A DNA stretch of 58,676 nt from SVQP01 sp045594705. GTDB lineage: Bacteria; Bacillota; Clostridia; Oscillospirales; CAG-272. The stretch lies in NCBI GenBank assembly GCA_045594705.1, contig JAZNZB010000052.1:1-58676 (forward strand), written 5' to 3'. Under the pieces are notes generated by a model. That model had not been told where the DNA came from and searched no databases. It saw nothing but the letters and a program-made list of their open reading frames with translations. Of this stretch, positions 8,563 to 17,173 are shown one piece after another. The stretch's first letter is position 1; the number at the start of each line of letters is the position of its first letter. Made by a program: the position numbers and the translations under genes.

Positions 8563-8805
8563 GGAATAATTCCTCCTGCGAATATTTTTTCATTTAATTA
8601 TTTTTCGTTATTCATGTCCATTGCCGCATACTGCCGACACTGTGAACATTCTAATCTGTATTATATTGTACCAAAAAAAAGGCAAAATGGGAAGAGCCTA
8701 TTTCTCCAAAATTTTGTCCGCATCATTGTGCATTTTGCACAACGCTTTTGCATTCATCAAAATTTCGGATGCGATTTTCCTCGCTGTATTTTTAATATAT
8801 TAAAA

Positions 8806-10965
8806 TTACTTGAGCAGCATGGACAAGGAAATGCGCTTTTTCTTGAGATCCACCGAAAGCACGCGCACCTTGACCACGTCGCCAAGGCTGACCACCTGCG
8901 AGGGATGCTTGACGTACTTGTCCGACATCTGCGAAATATGCACAAGTCCGTCCTGGTGAACACCGATGTCCACAAACGCACCGAAGTCGATAACGTTACG
9001 CACGGTACCGGTCAGGATCATATCGGGCTTTAAGTCCTCCATGCTCATGACGTCCTCGCGCAGCTCGGGGGCGGGTGTGGAATCACGCACGTCACGGCCG
9101 GGCTTTTCCAGCTCGCGGATCATGTCGTCCAAGGTAGGCTCGCCGATGCCAAGCTCTGCCGCCACTTTTGCTTTGCCGCGCTTATTAACGGTTGCACTCA
9201 GTCCGCCCAGGTGATTGTCGCGCACGTCCTGCTCGGTATATCCGAACATGTCCAGCAGCATCTTTGCAGCCGCGTAGGACTCGGGATGCACGCCGGTATT
9301 GTCCAGAATTTCCTGGCTCTCGGGCACGCGCAAGAATCCTGCGCACTGCTCGTATGCCTTGGCACCGATGCGCGGCACCTTGAGAATGGCCGCGCGCGAC
9401 TTGAACTCGCCGTTCTCCTCGCGGTACTTGACAATGTTCTTGGCCGCCGTGATATTGATACCCGAAATATAGGACAGGAGCGAATAGGATGCGGTGTTGA
9501 CGTCCACACCGACTGCGTTGACACAGTCCTCGACCACGCCTCCCAGTGCCTGGTCAAGCCTTGCCTGCTTCATGTCGTGCTGATACTGGCCAACGCCAAT
9601 GCCCTTGGGGTCGATCTTGACAAGCTCCGCCAGCGGGTCCTGCAGTCTTCTTGCGATCGAAACCGCGGAGCGCTGCATGACGTCGAAATCCGGGAACTCC
9701 TCAGCTGCCAGCTTGGACGCGGAATAGATCGATGCGCCCGCCTCGTTGATGATGATATACTTACAACCCGACTCGGGCATCTCGCGCAAGATTCCCGCAA
9801 TGAAGATCTCACTTTCCTTGGAGGCCGTGCCGTTGCCGATGGCCACCACGTCCACGTGATACTTTTTGATCATATACTTGATGATGCGCTTTGCCTCCTC
9901 AATGCGGTGCTGCGACTTGGTGGTGGGGTATACCACGGCGGTATCCAGCACCTTGCCCGTCTTGTCCACCACGGCGGTCTTGCAGCCGTTGACGTAGCCG
10001 GGGTCAAAGCCAAGCACGGTCTTGCCCTTCAGAGGGGCTTGCATGAGCAGATGTGAAAGGTTATCCGCAAACAGCTTAATCGCGCCCTCACAGGCCTGAT
10101 CAAACATGTCGTTTCGGATCTCACGCTCGATCGAGGGAGCGATCAGACGCTCGTAGGAATCGATCACTGCTGCGGAGAGATACTTGTTTGCAGGGCTTTC
10201 GGGGTTGGTGACCACGCAGTGGAACAGATAATTGAGCACGATATCCGCACCCACGGTCAGCGTGACCTTGAGGTATTCCTCCTTCTCGCCGCGGTTGATG
10301 GCCAGAATGCGGTGTGCGGGGATCTTTTTGAGCGGCTCGTTGTACTCGTAGTACTGCGCGTAAACGCTGTCCTCTTCCTTGGCCTTTTTGCAGAAAAGCT
10401 CACCAAAGTCAAAGGTCTGACGGCGCAGCGCCTTTCTGTACTCGGCATTGTCAGAGACGTCCTCGGCAATGATATCGCACGCGCCCGCCAGTGCCTCATC
10501 GGCACTCGCCACGCCCTTTTCCTCGGAAATAAAGCTCTCGGCATACACCTCAAGCGCAGGATCGTAAGAATCCTTCTGCGCCATGATAGCCTCGGCCAAC
10601 GGCTCAAGTCCCTTTTCTCTTGCCACGCTTGCGCGCGTTTTGCGGTGCGGGCGGAAGGGGCGGTAAATATCGTCCACCTCGGTGATGGTCTTGGCGTTCT
10701 CGATCGCCTTCTCGATCTCGGGCGTCAGCTTGTCCTGCGCCGCGATCAGATCCTTGACCTCCTGCTTTCTCTTTTCAATGTTGCGCAGATAGGTCAGTCT
10801 GTCCTCCAAGGCGCGCAGCGTGGTATCGTCCAGGCTTCCTGTCACCTCTTTACGGTAACGGGCAATAAACGGAATGGTGTTGCCCTCGTCCATCAGGGCG
10901 ATGGTATCGATCAGTCTTTGTGTTTCAATGTTGAGCTCCTTGCTCAGTGTAGCAATAATGTCCAT
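8806..10965 (-). CDS. tex: Tex-family S1 RNA-binding protein
   Basis: 719 aa, the usual Tex length. Order of domains: Tex N-terminal helical region (1-~190), YqgF/RNase H-like core (~325-450, beginning VLGFDPGYVNGCKTAV), helix-hairpin-helix segment (~490-560), C-terminal S1 RNA-binding domain (~645-715). Tex binds nucleic acid and interacts with transcription; it affects transcriptional fidelity and expression of toxins or stress genes in other bacteria. It is third in a minus-strand unit after a pseudouridine synthase and a glycosidase-like gene (27-nt gap), an odd but probably simple co-transcription. I see no good terminator after it. Confidence 0.95.
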   Translation of the reverse strand: MDIIATLSKELNIETQRLIDTIALMDEGNTIPFIARYRKEVTGSLDDTTLRALEDRLTYLRNIEKRKQEVKDLIAAQDKLTPEIEKAIENAKTITEVDDIYRPFRPHRKTRASVAREKGLEPLAEAIMAQKDSYDPALEVYAESFISEEKGVASADEALAGACDIIAEDVSDNAEYRKALRRQTFDFGELFCKKAKEEDSVYAQYYEYNEPLKKIPAHRILAINRGEKEEYLKVTLTVGADIVLNYLFHCVVTNPESPANKYLSAAVIDSYERLIAPSIEREIRNDMFDQACEGAIKLFADNLSHLLMQAPLKGKTVLGFDPGYVNGCKTAVVDKTGKVLDTAVVYPTTKSQHRIEEAKRIIKYMIKKYHVDVVAIGNGTASKESEIFIAGILREMPESGCKYIIINEAGASIYSASKLAAEEFPDFDVMQRSAVSIARRLQDPLAELVKIDPKGIGVGQYQHDMKQARLDQALGGVVEDCVNAVGVDVNTASYSLLSYISGINITAAKNIVKYREENGEFKSRAAILKVPRIGAKAYEQCAGFLRVPESQEILDNTGVHPESYAAAKMLLDMFGYTEQDVRDNHLGGLSATVNKRGKAKVAAELGIGEPTLDDMIRELEKPGRDVRDSTPAPELREDVMSMEDLKPDMILTGTVRNVIDFGAFVDIGVHQDGLVHISQMSDKYVKHPSQVVSLGDVVKVRVLSVDLKKKRISLSMLLK

Positions 10966-10992
10966 TTGGGTATTTCCTTTATCTTGGGTATT

Positions 10993-12255
10993 TTACTTTT
11001 CAATTTTCACAAGAACCGCGTCGCCCTCGCCAAGCGTCATGCGGTAAATGCCATCCTCGCTTTCCAGCGCGATGAACTCGCCGTTCTCGGAATCAAATAC
11101 AGCGACCGTTCCGTCTGCGCGGAAGGAAAAATCGTTTTCGTTTTCGTAATCACGGTTGGCAAACAGCACGTAGCCGTCCGTGAACACGCCCACGGTCAGC
11201 TTGTCACCTTGTACGCTGTCCACAGGTCCTGCTGCGCCGCTCAGATACTGCACGTATCTTTCATTCGGCATCTCGCCCAAGTGATACACGCCCAGCGACT
11301 GCTGCTCGTTTAATATTGCGCCCACCGCCTGCAGCTCGCGGTTGATGTCCGCGATCATGTAATAGTGCGGCAGCGTCTCGCCTGCTCGCGAAATCATGCC
11401 GTTCTTCCAATGCCAGAACTCATCATCCTCGGTATTGGCCATGCCGGGCGTCCAATAGGTAAAGTAGGAAAGGCGCGCAGAGCCGTACGCCAGCGACTGC
11501 CAGACCTCCCAGCGAATCTCACCGTCGGTCAGATTGCGGTAAGGGCCGTGCTCGACTACCAGGATAATGACCATGAACGGAATGCCCGTTTTGAGCGACT
11601 CGTTTCTGATCTGCTCAATATTGGTAAAAAATCCTGCTCTGTCCACGTTCTCGTATTCGGATGCACCGCCAAAGGTGGAGTCGTAGATCTGCTGCTCACG
11701 CGCGTCGGCAAAGACCTTTTTCTGCTTCTGCGCCCCCTTGAGGAAATGATAGTGGTCGTAGCTGATGATGCTCGGCTTGACCTTAGCGGTATATTCCGCC
11801 AGATGATCCTCATAGGTGGGATTGCCCAGCTGCTGGGGAGAGGCGTAGTTGGGGAACAGATTGATATATGCCTCGTGCGCGGGATCAAACTCTGCAAGCA
11901 TCTCGCGGATCTCTGCCAGTGCGTCGAATGCGGATGCATTCGGCTCGTCCACAATGTGATAGCCGAACAGCGCGGGGTGAGCCCCGTACTTCTCTACCAC
12001 GCCTGCCAGATACTCGCGTCTTTTTTCGGGGATGCTCATGGCACGGTAGATATCTCCGTCCGATACCATGACCTTCATGCCGCGCTCGTATGCGGCATCC
12101 AGTACCAAAAGGTTGGTCTCGGGGTCAAATTCGGCAAGCATGAGGGTAAAGCCCGCATCCTTGACTCTGTCAATCTCCTCGGTGGCAAAGCTGCCGTCCT
12201 TGCGATAGATAAACTCTTTTGTGATTCCGCACCAGTAAGTAATCGGATATTGCAT
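10993..12255 (-). CDS. TIM-barrel glycosidase-like protein (GH42/GH-A like)
   Basis: 420 aa, no signal peptide, so cytoplasmic. Residues 1-~310 look like a beta/alpha barrel of the GH-A clan: FDPETN and HPALFGYHIVDEPNASAF, where the Glu of DEP is in the position of an acid/base, then a late strand SYFTYWTPG. The last ~90 residues form a beta-sandwich with typical turns (LFANRDYEN, YRMTLGEGDAVLVKI). This layout is seen in beta-galactosidase-like and poorly characterised glycosidases. The exact family and substrate cannot be given. It sits between the pseudouridine synthase (12 nt upstream) and tex. Ribosome binding site AAGGAGGAT is clear. Confidence 0.82.
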   Translation of the reverse strand: MQYPITYWCGITKEFIYRKDGSFATEEIDRVKDAGFTLMLAEFDPETNLLVLDAAYERGMKVMVSDGDIYRAMSIPEKRREYLAGVVEKYGAHPALFGYHIVDEPNASAFDALAEIREMLAEFDPAHEAYINLFPNYASPQQLGNPTYEDHLAEYTAKVKPSIISYDHYHFLKGAQKQKKVFADAREQQIYDSTFGGASEYENVDRAGFFTNIEQIRNESLKTGIPFMVIILVVEHGPYRNLTDGEIRWEVWQSLAYGSARLSYFTYWTPGMANTEDDEFWHWKNGMISRAGETLPHYYMIADINRELQAVGAILNEQQSLGVYHLGEMPNERYVQYLSGAAGPVDSVQGDKLTVGVFTDGYVLFANRDYENENDFSFRADGTVAVFDSENGEFIALESEDGIYRMTLGEGDAVLVKIEK

Positions 12256-12267
12256 CTTCGATCCTCC

Positions 12268-12966
12268 TTATTTCTTTTGCAGTAATGCGATCTCACGGTC
12301 GTCAAGATATCTCCATTGACCGCGGTCAAGCGCGGGGTCAAGCGTCAAAGGGCCAAAGCTGACGCGCTCCAGGTACGTGATCTGGTTGTGCACCGCCTCC
12401 ATCATCAGCTTGATCTGATGGTATTTGCCCTCGGTCAGCGTGATCTTGCCTTCCCTCTCACCGTCAAGCACGACCGTGCAGGGCGCGGTGACGTAACCGC
12501 CGATGTCCACGCCGCTCTCAAGTGCGGCAACATCTGCCTCGGGCAGCGGGAATTTGACGCGAAAGGCATAAGTTTTTGCCACGTGGCTCTTGGGGGAAAG
12601 CAGCCTATGTGAGGTGTCGCCGTCGTTGGTCAGCAGCATCAGCCCCAATGTATTCTTATCAAGGCGACCGCAGGGGAAAAGGCCGATCTTTTGCAGCTCC
12701 TCGGGGAGCAGCTCGATCACGGTGGGAGATTTTCCGTCCTCGGTTGCGCTGACGTAGCCCTCGGGCTTGTTGAGCATGATATAGGTAAACTTGCGATAGC
12801 AAACCGGCGTGCCGCAGTACACAACGCGCACAGCGTCGGGATCAACCTGCATATCCGCCTTGCGCGCCACCACGCCGTCCACCGTGACTCTGCCGCTCCT
12901 GACCGCAGACGAAATCTGCGAGCGCGACGCAACACCCGTGGAGGAGATCATTTTATCCAATCTCAT
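12268..12966 (-). CDS. RsuA/RluB-type rRNA pseudouridine synthase
   Basis: 232 aa. N-terminal S4 RNA-binding domain (1-~60), then the catalytic core with LNKPEG and GRLDKNTLGL, where Asp103 is the catalytic aspartate. It isomerises a uridine in rRNA. The length and S4 domain fit RsuA (16S U516) or RluB/RluE relatives; the exact site is not decided by sequence alone. First gene of the operon with the glycosidase-like protein and tex. Confidence 0.93.
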   Translation of the reverse strand: MRLDKMISSTGVASRSQISSAVRSGRVTVDGVVARKADMQVDPDAVRVVYCGTPVCYRKFTYIMLNKPEGYVSATEDGKSPTVIELLPEELQKIGLFPCGRLDKNTLGLMLLTNDGDTSHRLLSPKSHVAKTYAFRVKFPLPEADVAALESGVDIGGYVTAPCTVVLDGEREGKITLTEGKYHQIKLMMEAVHNQITYLERVSFGPLTLDPALDRGQWRYLDDREIALLQKK

Positions 12967-12994
12967 AGCCTTCTCCTTGCTTTTTTACCATAAT

Positions 12995-13023
12995 ATTATA
13001 GCATGGATCGCACGCTTTGTAAA
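12995..13023 (-). promoter_or_regulatory. SigA promoter of the pseudouridine synthase operon
   Basis: Minus strand TTTACA (13023-13018), 17 nt, TATAAT (13000-12995) with TGC just before it. Divergent from the promoter at 13073. Confidence 0.8.
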
Positions 13024-13072
13024 CCGTTTTCCCTTATGGCATTGTGCACAAATTTGCGCACGTATTTTCTAC

Positions 13073-13101
13073 TTGACCGCATTGGAATTTTGTGATAGAA
13101 T
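13073..13101 (+). promoter_or_regulatory. SigA promoter of the solute-binding protein gene
   Basis: TTGACC (13073-13078), 17 nt, TAGAAT (13096-13101), 40 nt before the start codon. Confidence 0.8.
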
Positions 13102-13140
13102 TATTCTGTGTTCAAATACACATTTTACGGAGAAAAAAAC

Positions 13141-14610
13141 ATGAACAAGAGAATTTTAGTTCTTCTTCTTTGCGGCATTATGTTAATCGGTATGTTTGCC
13201 GGCTGCGTAAATCAGCAGGAAGAGGGCGAGGAGTCTTCCAAGGTCGAGGAAGCATCCAATTGGGTCAACCCCGAATTGGAATTCAACGAAAACCTCAAGG
13301 GTGAGACCTTCAACATTTTGAGTATGAGAGACCCCGATATCGGTCCCGAGGAAAATTCCTCTGACCCGCTTGAGGACGCTGTCTACCGCAGAAACGACAT
13401 GATCAACAACTACTATGGCATTGAAATTTCCGGCATTCTGGACGGTGACTACAATGCTCTTAGCCAAAAGGTTAAAACCGACGTTACCGCAGGCACGGGT
13501 GACTACGATCTGGTTTATCAGCACATGGTAGACGCTGCAACCAACCTTGGTATGCAGGGCAACCTTTATAACCTGACTGACCTGGAATACGTCAACTTTG
13601 ATAACCCCTGGTGGGACCAGGACTGCAAGAACGGCTTTATGTTCGGCGACAACATGTACGTTGTGTGCGGCGACCTGCTGCCCAGTACCATGCTGGTTTC
13701 CGCAGCCATTGTTTTCAACAAAAACCTGTTTGACGAGCGCAGCTGGGATTACCCCTACGACGATGCAAGAGAGGGTACCTGGACGCTGGACGACATGATT
13801 ACCCTGACCAAGGATCAGAACAATGACCTCAACGGTGACGGTAAGATGCTCTACAGCGACGACTTCTACGGCCTTGTAGGCTGGTCGCTTGACTGCGACT
13901 ATAACTTCTTCTTCGGCTCCGGTGCTACTATGTTCACCTTTGACGATGATCATCTGCCCGTTTACGAAGCAAACGCTGACAGACTGCAGACCATTTACGA
14001 AAAGATCTACGAGCTGATCGTCACCCAGAAGGCACTACACGTCACCCTTGCCGAATACAACGCAAACAATGAAATGTACAAGCAGCCCGCAGAGATCTTC
14101 AAGGCAGGCAGAGCACTGTTCTTTGCAGGCTACCTCTCCGGTGCGACCGACATGCGTGATATGCAGGACGAATTCGGTATCCTGCCTCAGCCCAAGTATG
14201 ATGAAAAGCAGGAAGAGTACCTGAGCTTTGTCAACGGTGCAGCTTCCGTCGCTTGCGTACCCAAGAGCCTTTCCGAGGAGCAGCTGGCAATTACCGGCTA
14301 CATGATGGAGGTTCTTGCTTCCTCTTCCTACTACATGGTTACCGAGACCCTGTATGAAAAGGTTGCTAAGTCCAAGACCGCACGTGACCCCGAGTCCGCT
14401 GCAATGGTTGACGTCATCATTCGTCACAAGGTATTCGACTTTGGCTACACCCACTTCTACAGCCTGAACCTGCCCTGCGCAACCGTCATTCAGAACGCAC
14501 TCAACAGCGGCAGCGCATCCATCACCAGAGATATTACCACGAGCGAAAAGAATACCTTAAAGAACCTCAAGAAGATCTACGAGCAGTACGGCTACGACTT
14601 CTACGAGTAA
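13141..14610 (+). CDS. extracellular solute-binding lipoprotein (family 1)
   Basis: 489 aa. Signal peptide with lipobox FAGC, Cys22, then an acidic Ser/Glu linker. The mature part resembles ABC sugar-binding proteins (SBP_bac_1/8 class): ETFNILSMRD, the DLVYQHMVDAATNL strand-turn and the late ADMRDMQDEFGILPQPKYDEKQEEY region that is typical of the C-lobe. It should capture an oligosaccharide outside the membrane. No permease genes adjoin, so its transporter lies elsewhere; the orphan MsmK-type ATPase at 7450 could power it. Start at 13141 follows GGAG at 13129-13132. Own promoter and terminator. Confidence 0.92.
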   Translation: MNKRILVLLLCGIMLIGMFAGCVNQQEEGEESSKVEEASNWVNPELEFNENLKGETFNILSMRDPDIGPEENSSDPLEDAVYRRNDMINNYYGIEISGILDGDYNALSQKVKTDVTAGTGDYDLVYQHMVDAATNLGMQGNLYNLTDLEYVNFDNPWWDQDCKNGFMFGDNMYVVCGDLLPSTMLVSAAIVFNKNLFDERSWDYPYDDAREGTWTLDDMITLTKDQNNDLNGDGKMLYSDDFYGLVGWSLDCDYNFFFGSGATMFTFDDDHLPVYEANADRLQTIYEKIYELIVTQKALHVTLAEYNANNEMYKQPAEIFKAGRALFFAGYLSGATDMRDMQDEFGILPQPKYDEKQEEYLSFVNGAASVACVPKSLSEEQLAITGYMMEVLASSSYYMVTETLYEKVAKSKTARDPESAAMVDVIIRHKVFDFGYTHFYSLNLPCATVIQNALNSGSASITRDITTSEKNTLKNLKKIYEQYGYDFYE

Positions 14611-14624
14611 TCAGTCATGACCTT

Positions 14625-14657
14625 GCGTGCCGATCCTTGTGGTCGGCACGCTTTTTT
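14625..14657 (+). terminator. Rho-independent terminator
   Basis: 9-bp stem GCGTGCCGA / TCGGCACGC (14625-14633, 14643-14651) followed by six T. It probably lets some transcription pass to the isomerase-like gene 29 nt on. Confidence 0.85.
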
Positions 14658-14685
14658 CACTCAAGAACAAGAAAAAGGAGAACTT

Positions 14686-15558
14686 ATGGATATCGTCACC
14701 ACCACCGGCGTATTCCCTCCCTCCTATCAGGCTGAGGAGGTACTGGAAAGACTTGCGGGCGTGGGCTTTACCGCGCTGGATGCAGGCTTTGACTACTTTA
14801 TCGGCGGCGACCGCCTTTTGGCGGTGGACAACTGGCGCGAGCGCGTCATAGCGCTCAGAGAGCGCGCGGACGCGCTTGGCGTGCGCTTTACCCACGCACA
14901 CGCACCCTTTAACGCAGCCTCCGAGGACGTGCAGCAATACCGCGCACTGGAAGCCGCAGCCCTCTTGGGCGCAAAATTCATCGTGGTGCACCCCATTCAC
15001 GAGATCGACGGGCGCATCATTGTGGACGTGGAGGAATTTATCCGCGTCAACGTAGAGGCAACAAAAAAGCTGCTGCCCTATGCGGAAAAATACGACCTGA
15101 CCCTGCTTTCCGAGAATATTCTATGGCAGGCAAGCGTACACCCGAGAAATATCGTGCGGCTGGTAAAAGAGGTGAACTCTCCCCGCTTCGGTTGGTGCTA
15201 CGACACGGGTCACGCCCACTTCTACGGCATTGATCCTCCCATCCTGCGCGAGCTGGACGTCATGCCCCTTTCCCTCCATATTCAAGACACACACGGCCCC
15301 GGCTACGGCGACGAGCACCTCATCCCCGGCTACGGCAACATCGACTGGAAGGAATTCCTTGAGATCTTGCACGAGGTGGGATACACAGGCGAGCTGGTGC
15401 TGGAAGCACACCACCAATCCTATGAAGCCCCCGACGAGCAAAAGGACGGCATCCTTGCCGAACTGCTTGAACGCGCAAAGAAAATGAATGCGTATTACGA
15501 TCGCATTGCCCTTGCGCAAAATTTTTCAACTTTTTTGCAAAAAGCGAAACTTTTTTGA
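14686..15558 (+). CDS. sugar phosphate isomerase/epimerase-like TIM-barrel protein
   Basis: 290 aa, xylose-isomerase-like TIM barrel (PF01261). Conserved metal-site pieces are visible: the THAHAPFN strand, FIVVHPIH, LTLLSENI, WCYDTGHAHFYG and LSLHIQDTHG, ending VLEAHHQS. Family members are isomerases, epimerases, dehydratase-like or AP-endonuclease-like; here a sugar or inositol substrate is likely. Start ATG 14686 follows AAAGGAG at 14674-14680. The last ~18 residues (AQNFSTFLQKAKLF) run into AT-rich sequence next to a transposase remnant, so the native C-terminus may have been replaced by an insertion. A second family member is at 57691. Confidence 0.9.
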   Translation: MDIVTTTGVFPPSYQAEEVLERLAGVGFTALDAGFDYFIGGDRLLAVDNWRERVIALRERADALGVRFTHAHAPFNAASEDVQQYRALEAAALLGAKFIVVHPIHEIDGRIIVDVEEFIRVNVEATKKLLPYAEKYDLTLLSENILWQASVHPRNIVRLVKEVNSPRFGWCYDTGHAHFYGIDPPILRELDVMPLSLHIQDTHGPGYGDEHLIPGYGNIDWKEFLEILHEVGYTGELVLEAHHQSYEAPDEQKDGILAELLERAKKMNAYYDRIALAQNFSTFLQKAKLF

Positions 15559-15567
15559 AAAAAGCGT

Positions 15568-15694
15568 CTATATAGGTGAAGGGGCAAAAAAACCGCGCAA
15601 CAAGTATTTGAAGATTCTCAAGCAAGAGGGCTTGTCAATTCGGCAGATCAGCCGCTTGACGGGCGTGAGCTTTGGGATCGTGAGAAACGTGTAA
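15568..15694 (+). pseudogene. 3' remnant of a REP-associated (Y1) transposase gene
   Basis: The reading frame gives PRNKYLKILKQEGLSIRQIS then RLTGVSFGIVRNV and a stop. This is the helix-turn-helix tail found at the C-terminus of many REP-associated tyrosine transposases (RAYT, Y1_Tnp class). The catalytic HUH/Tyr part is missing. Sequence just upstream is the 3' end of the isomerase-like gene, so a deletion or partial insertion is likely. A REP-like palindrome begins 10 nt after its stop, the usual position of REPs beside a RAYT gene. The tail is short, so confidence is moderate. Confidence 0.6.
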
Positions 15695-15703
15695 AAGGAT
15701 GCG

Positions 15704-15762
15704 TGTCACAGGGGACAGTTCTTGGTAATACTTCGTATCACAAAGAACCGTCCCCTGTTACA
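15704..15762. repeat. REP-like palindrome R1
   Basis: 28-bp imperfect arms (15704-15731 and 15735-15762, 4 mismatches) around TTC. Core CAGGGGACAGTTCTT / AAGAACCGTCCCCTG. First copy of a family repeated through 18.3 kb. Confidence 0.88.
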
Positions 15763-15845
15763 ATTATTATAATTATATTTAAGAATGGCTTTCTCCACTG
15801 CTGTTGATTGATTGGATATTGTAGAATCGAGAGGAGGATGTTCAT

Positions 15846-16703
15846 ATGTTCCAATGGCATGATTGTTTCAAAATTACTGTGGTCTTGCTACTAACCCTGC
15901 TGCTCGTGGTTGGCTTATGTAGTTGCCATCAAAAAAATTCGGACACTGCGACTATTTATCCGTGTTATTTTAATCAAGAGGTGGAAGGGGTAGATGCCAC
16001 GATTATTTGCGCGGTCTTAGAGCAAGCCGGGTGGATTTTGGCAGGAACTCATCAGGATGAGAAGGACGGTAGCACATATTATCAGTATATCGATAGAGAA
16101 GAGTCACATACTAAAGCACTGGTACTCACTGAATTCCCCGATGCCGAACAAGCAAAGCAAGAGTTTTCAAAAGAATGGACTTCAGGGAGCGTAATGGCAG
16201 GCGTCTTTCGCCATGACAGCAAATTCGACACAATGCGTCTCCGCATATCAAATTGTACAATCATAACAGTTGGGAATGCCCACGCGGATTTGTTGGAGAT
16301 GCTTGATATCAAAGCCGTTGAAGGCTTGGAGATTCCCTTGGAAAACACCTATGAGATACGCAAGGATATCAAGAGTGTGGATATTAAGGCCGTAAAGGCT
16401 ACCATGGAGGCAGATGGGTACCAATTTTATGCTACCAACTATTTCGCAGACGATGAAACTGACGAGTTTTCAAACACGTATATCATTATATCCCCTGAAC
16501 AGAATCGCATCTATGCCTATACACTTGGAGAAGCGCCCAAATGGGGTGTTCCCGGGGCGTATAAAGTCTACCAAGCGGTAGAACGCCATATGAATTCAGC
16601 AGATCTTTATGTTGGTATTCATTTTGTTGGATTTAAGGATGGTAGTTGTATACTGTGCTACGGTGACTCGTTCGAAGAGATCCACGACTATTTTGTTCAA
16701 TAA
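15846..16703 (+). CDS. lipoprotein, unknown function
   Basis: 285 aa. Signal peptide with lipobox LCSC, Cys27. The mature part has two similar halves: an N-terminal ~100 residues containing FPDAEQAKQEFSKEW and a C-terminal half with a TMEADGYQFYATNYF-like pattern. This hints at an internal duplication of a small alpha/beta domain that appears in secreted Clostridia lipoproteins of unknown role. Ribosome binding site GAGGAGG is strong. The gene lies between REP palindromes R1 (84 nt upstream) and R2a (57 nt downstream) and is AT-richer than the core genes. No function proposed. Confidence 0.8.
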   Translation: MFQWHDCFKITVVLLLTLLLVVGLCSCHQKNSDTATIYPCYFNQEVEGVDATIICAVLEQAGWILAGTHQDEKDGSTYYQYIDREESHTKALVLTEFPDAEQAKQEFSKEWTSGSVMAGVFRHDSKFDTMRLRISNCTIITVGNAHADLLEMLDIKAVEGLEIPLENTYEIRKDIKSVDIKAVKATMEADGYQFYATNYFADDETDEFSNTYIIISPEQNRIYAYTLGEAPKWGVPGAYKVYQAVERHMNSADLYVGIHFVGFKDGSCILCYGDSFEEIHDYFVQ

Positions 16704-16759
16704 TCTGTCATGAATAAAAAGTCTAATGTAAAAGCATACCCTGCATAGCGTCAAAATTG

Positions 16760-16786
16760 TGTAACAGGGGACGGATCTCTGTTACA
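16760..16786. repeat. REP-like half element R2a
   Basis: TGTAACAG (16760-16767) pairs with CTGTTACA (16779-16786) around GGGACGGATCT. It looks like one arm of the full palindrome folded on itself. Confidence 0.7.
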
Positions 16787-16852
16787 TCCATTCCCTCTCC
16801 CGCCGCTTTGCGGGGGGGACAAGCCGATCTGTTCCCTGCGCATTCGCGCGCG

Positions 16853-16911
16853 TGTCACAGTGGACAGTTCTCAGTAACGCTGCGCATCACAGAGAACCGT
16901 CCCCGGTAACA
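16853..16911. repeat. REP-like palindrome R2
   Basis: Full-length copy, arms TGTCACAGTGGACAGTTCTC... and ...GAGAACCGTCCCCGGTAACA around TGC. Confidence 0.85.
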
Positions 16912-17003
16912 CTCGGTAACCCAAAACCACACGCTCTCTTTTAGTTTCAGCCGACAAACCAAGAACAAAACACCAATTTAGCAAACGATTCGCGCAAAGC
17001 AAG

Positions 17004-17062
17004 TGTTACAGGGGACGGTTCTCCGTGACACCTGCGGTGTTGCCGAGAACTGTCCCCTGTGA
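17004..17062. repeat. REP-like palindrome R3
   Basis: Full-length copy, arms TGTTACAGGGGACGGTTCTC... and ...GAGAACTGTCCCCTGTGA around TGC. Its right edge runs into the 64-bp direct repeat. Confidence 0.87.
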
Positions 17063-17122
17063 TGCGCGAAGCAACAATTTTTAAGCAAAATCAAACTGCA
17101 CAGAGAACCGTCCCCTGTGCTC
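17059..17122 (+). repeat. 64-bp direct repeat, copy 1
   Basis: Identical to 17905-17968 except one base (T in GAACCGTCCCC versus C). It includes the REP half element at 17098-17120. The two copies bracket the gene at 17174 with an 846-bp offset. Confidence 0.93.
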
Positions 17123-17173
17123 GTGAATAATGAAAAATGCACTTGATCCATCCGCAATAGTTAGAGAGATAAG

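Larger units (their letters stand above)
16704..17173. other. gene-free stretch packed with REP-like palindromes
   Basis: 470 nt between two small genes. It holds four members of the REP-like family (16760, 16853, 17004, 17098) and a 64-bp segment repeated at 17905. I see no coding frame with a ribosome binding site, and no clear promoter. Confidence 0.75.

Noticed and set aside
8563..8805. Promoter of the MsmK-type ATPase gene
   Set aside because: TATAAT and TACAAT overlap at 8660-8670 on the minus strand, but neither has a credible -35, so I did not annotate it.
7117..9033. Long plus-strand open frame (638 codons) across the ATPase and tex ends
   Set aside because: It is antisense to two clear genes, has no family resemblance, and arises from the codon bias of the opposite strand.
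15488..15567. Coding start for the transposase tail upstream of 15568
   Set aside because: These bases overlap the end of the isomerase-like gene in another frame and show no transposase sequence, so the tail is a remnant.
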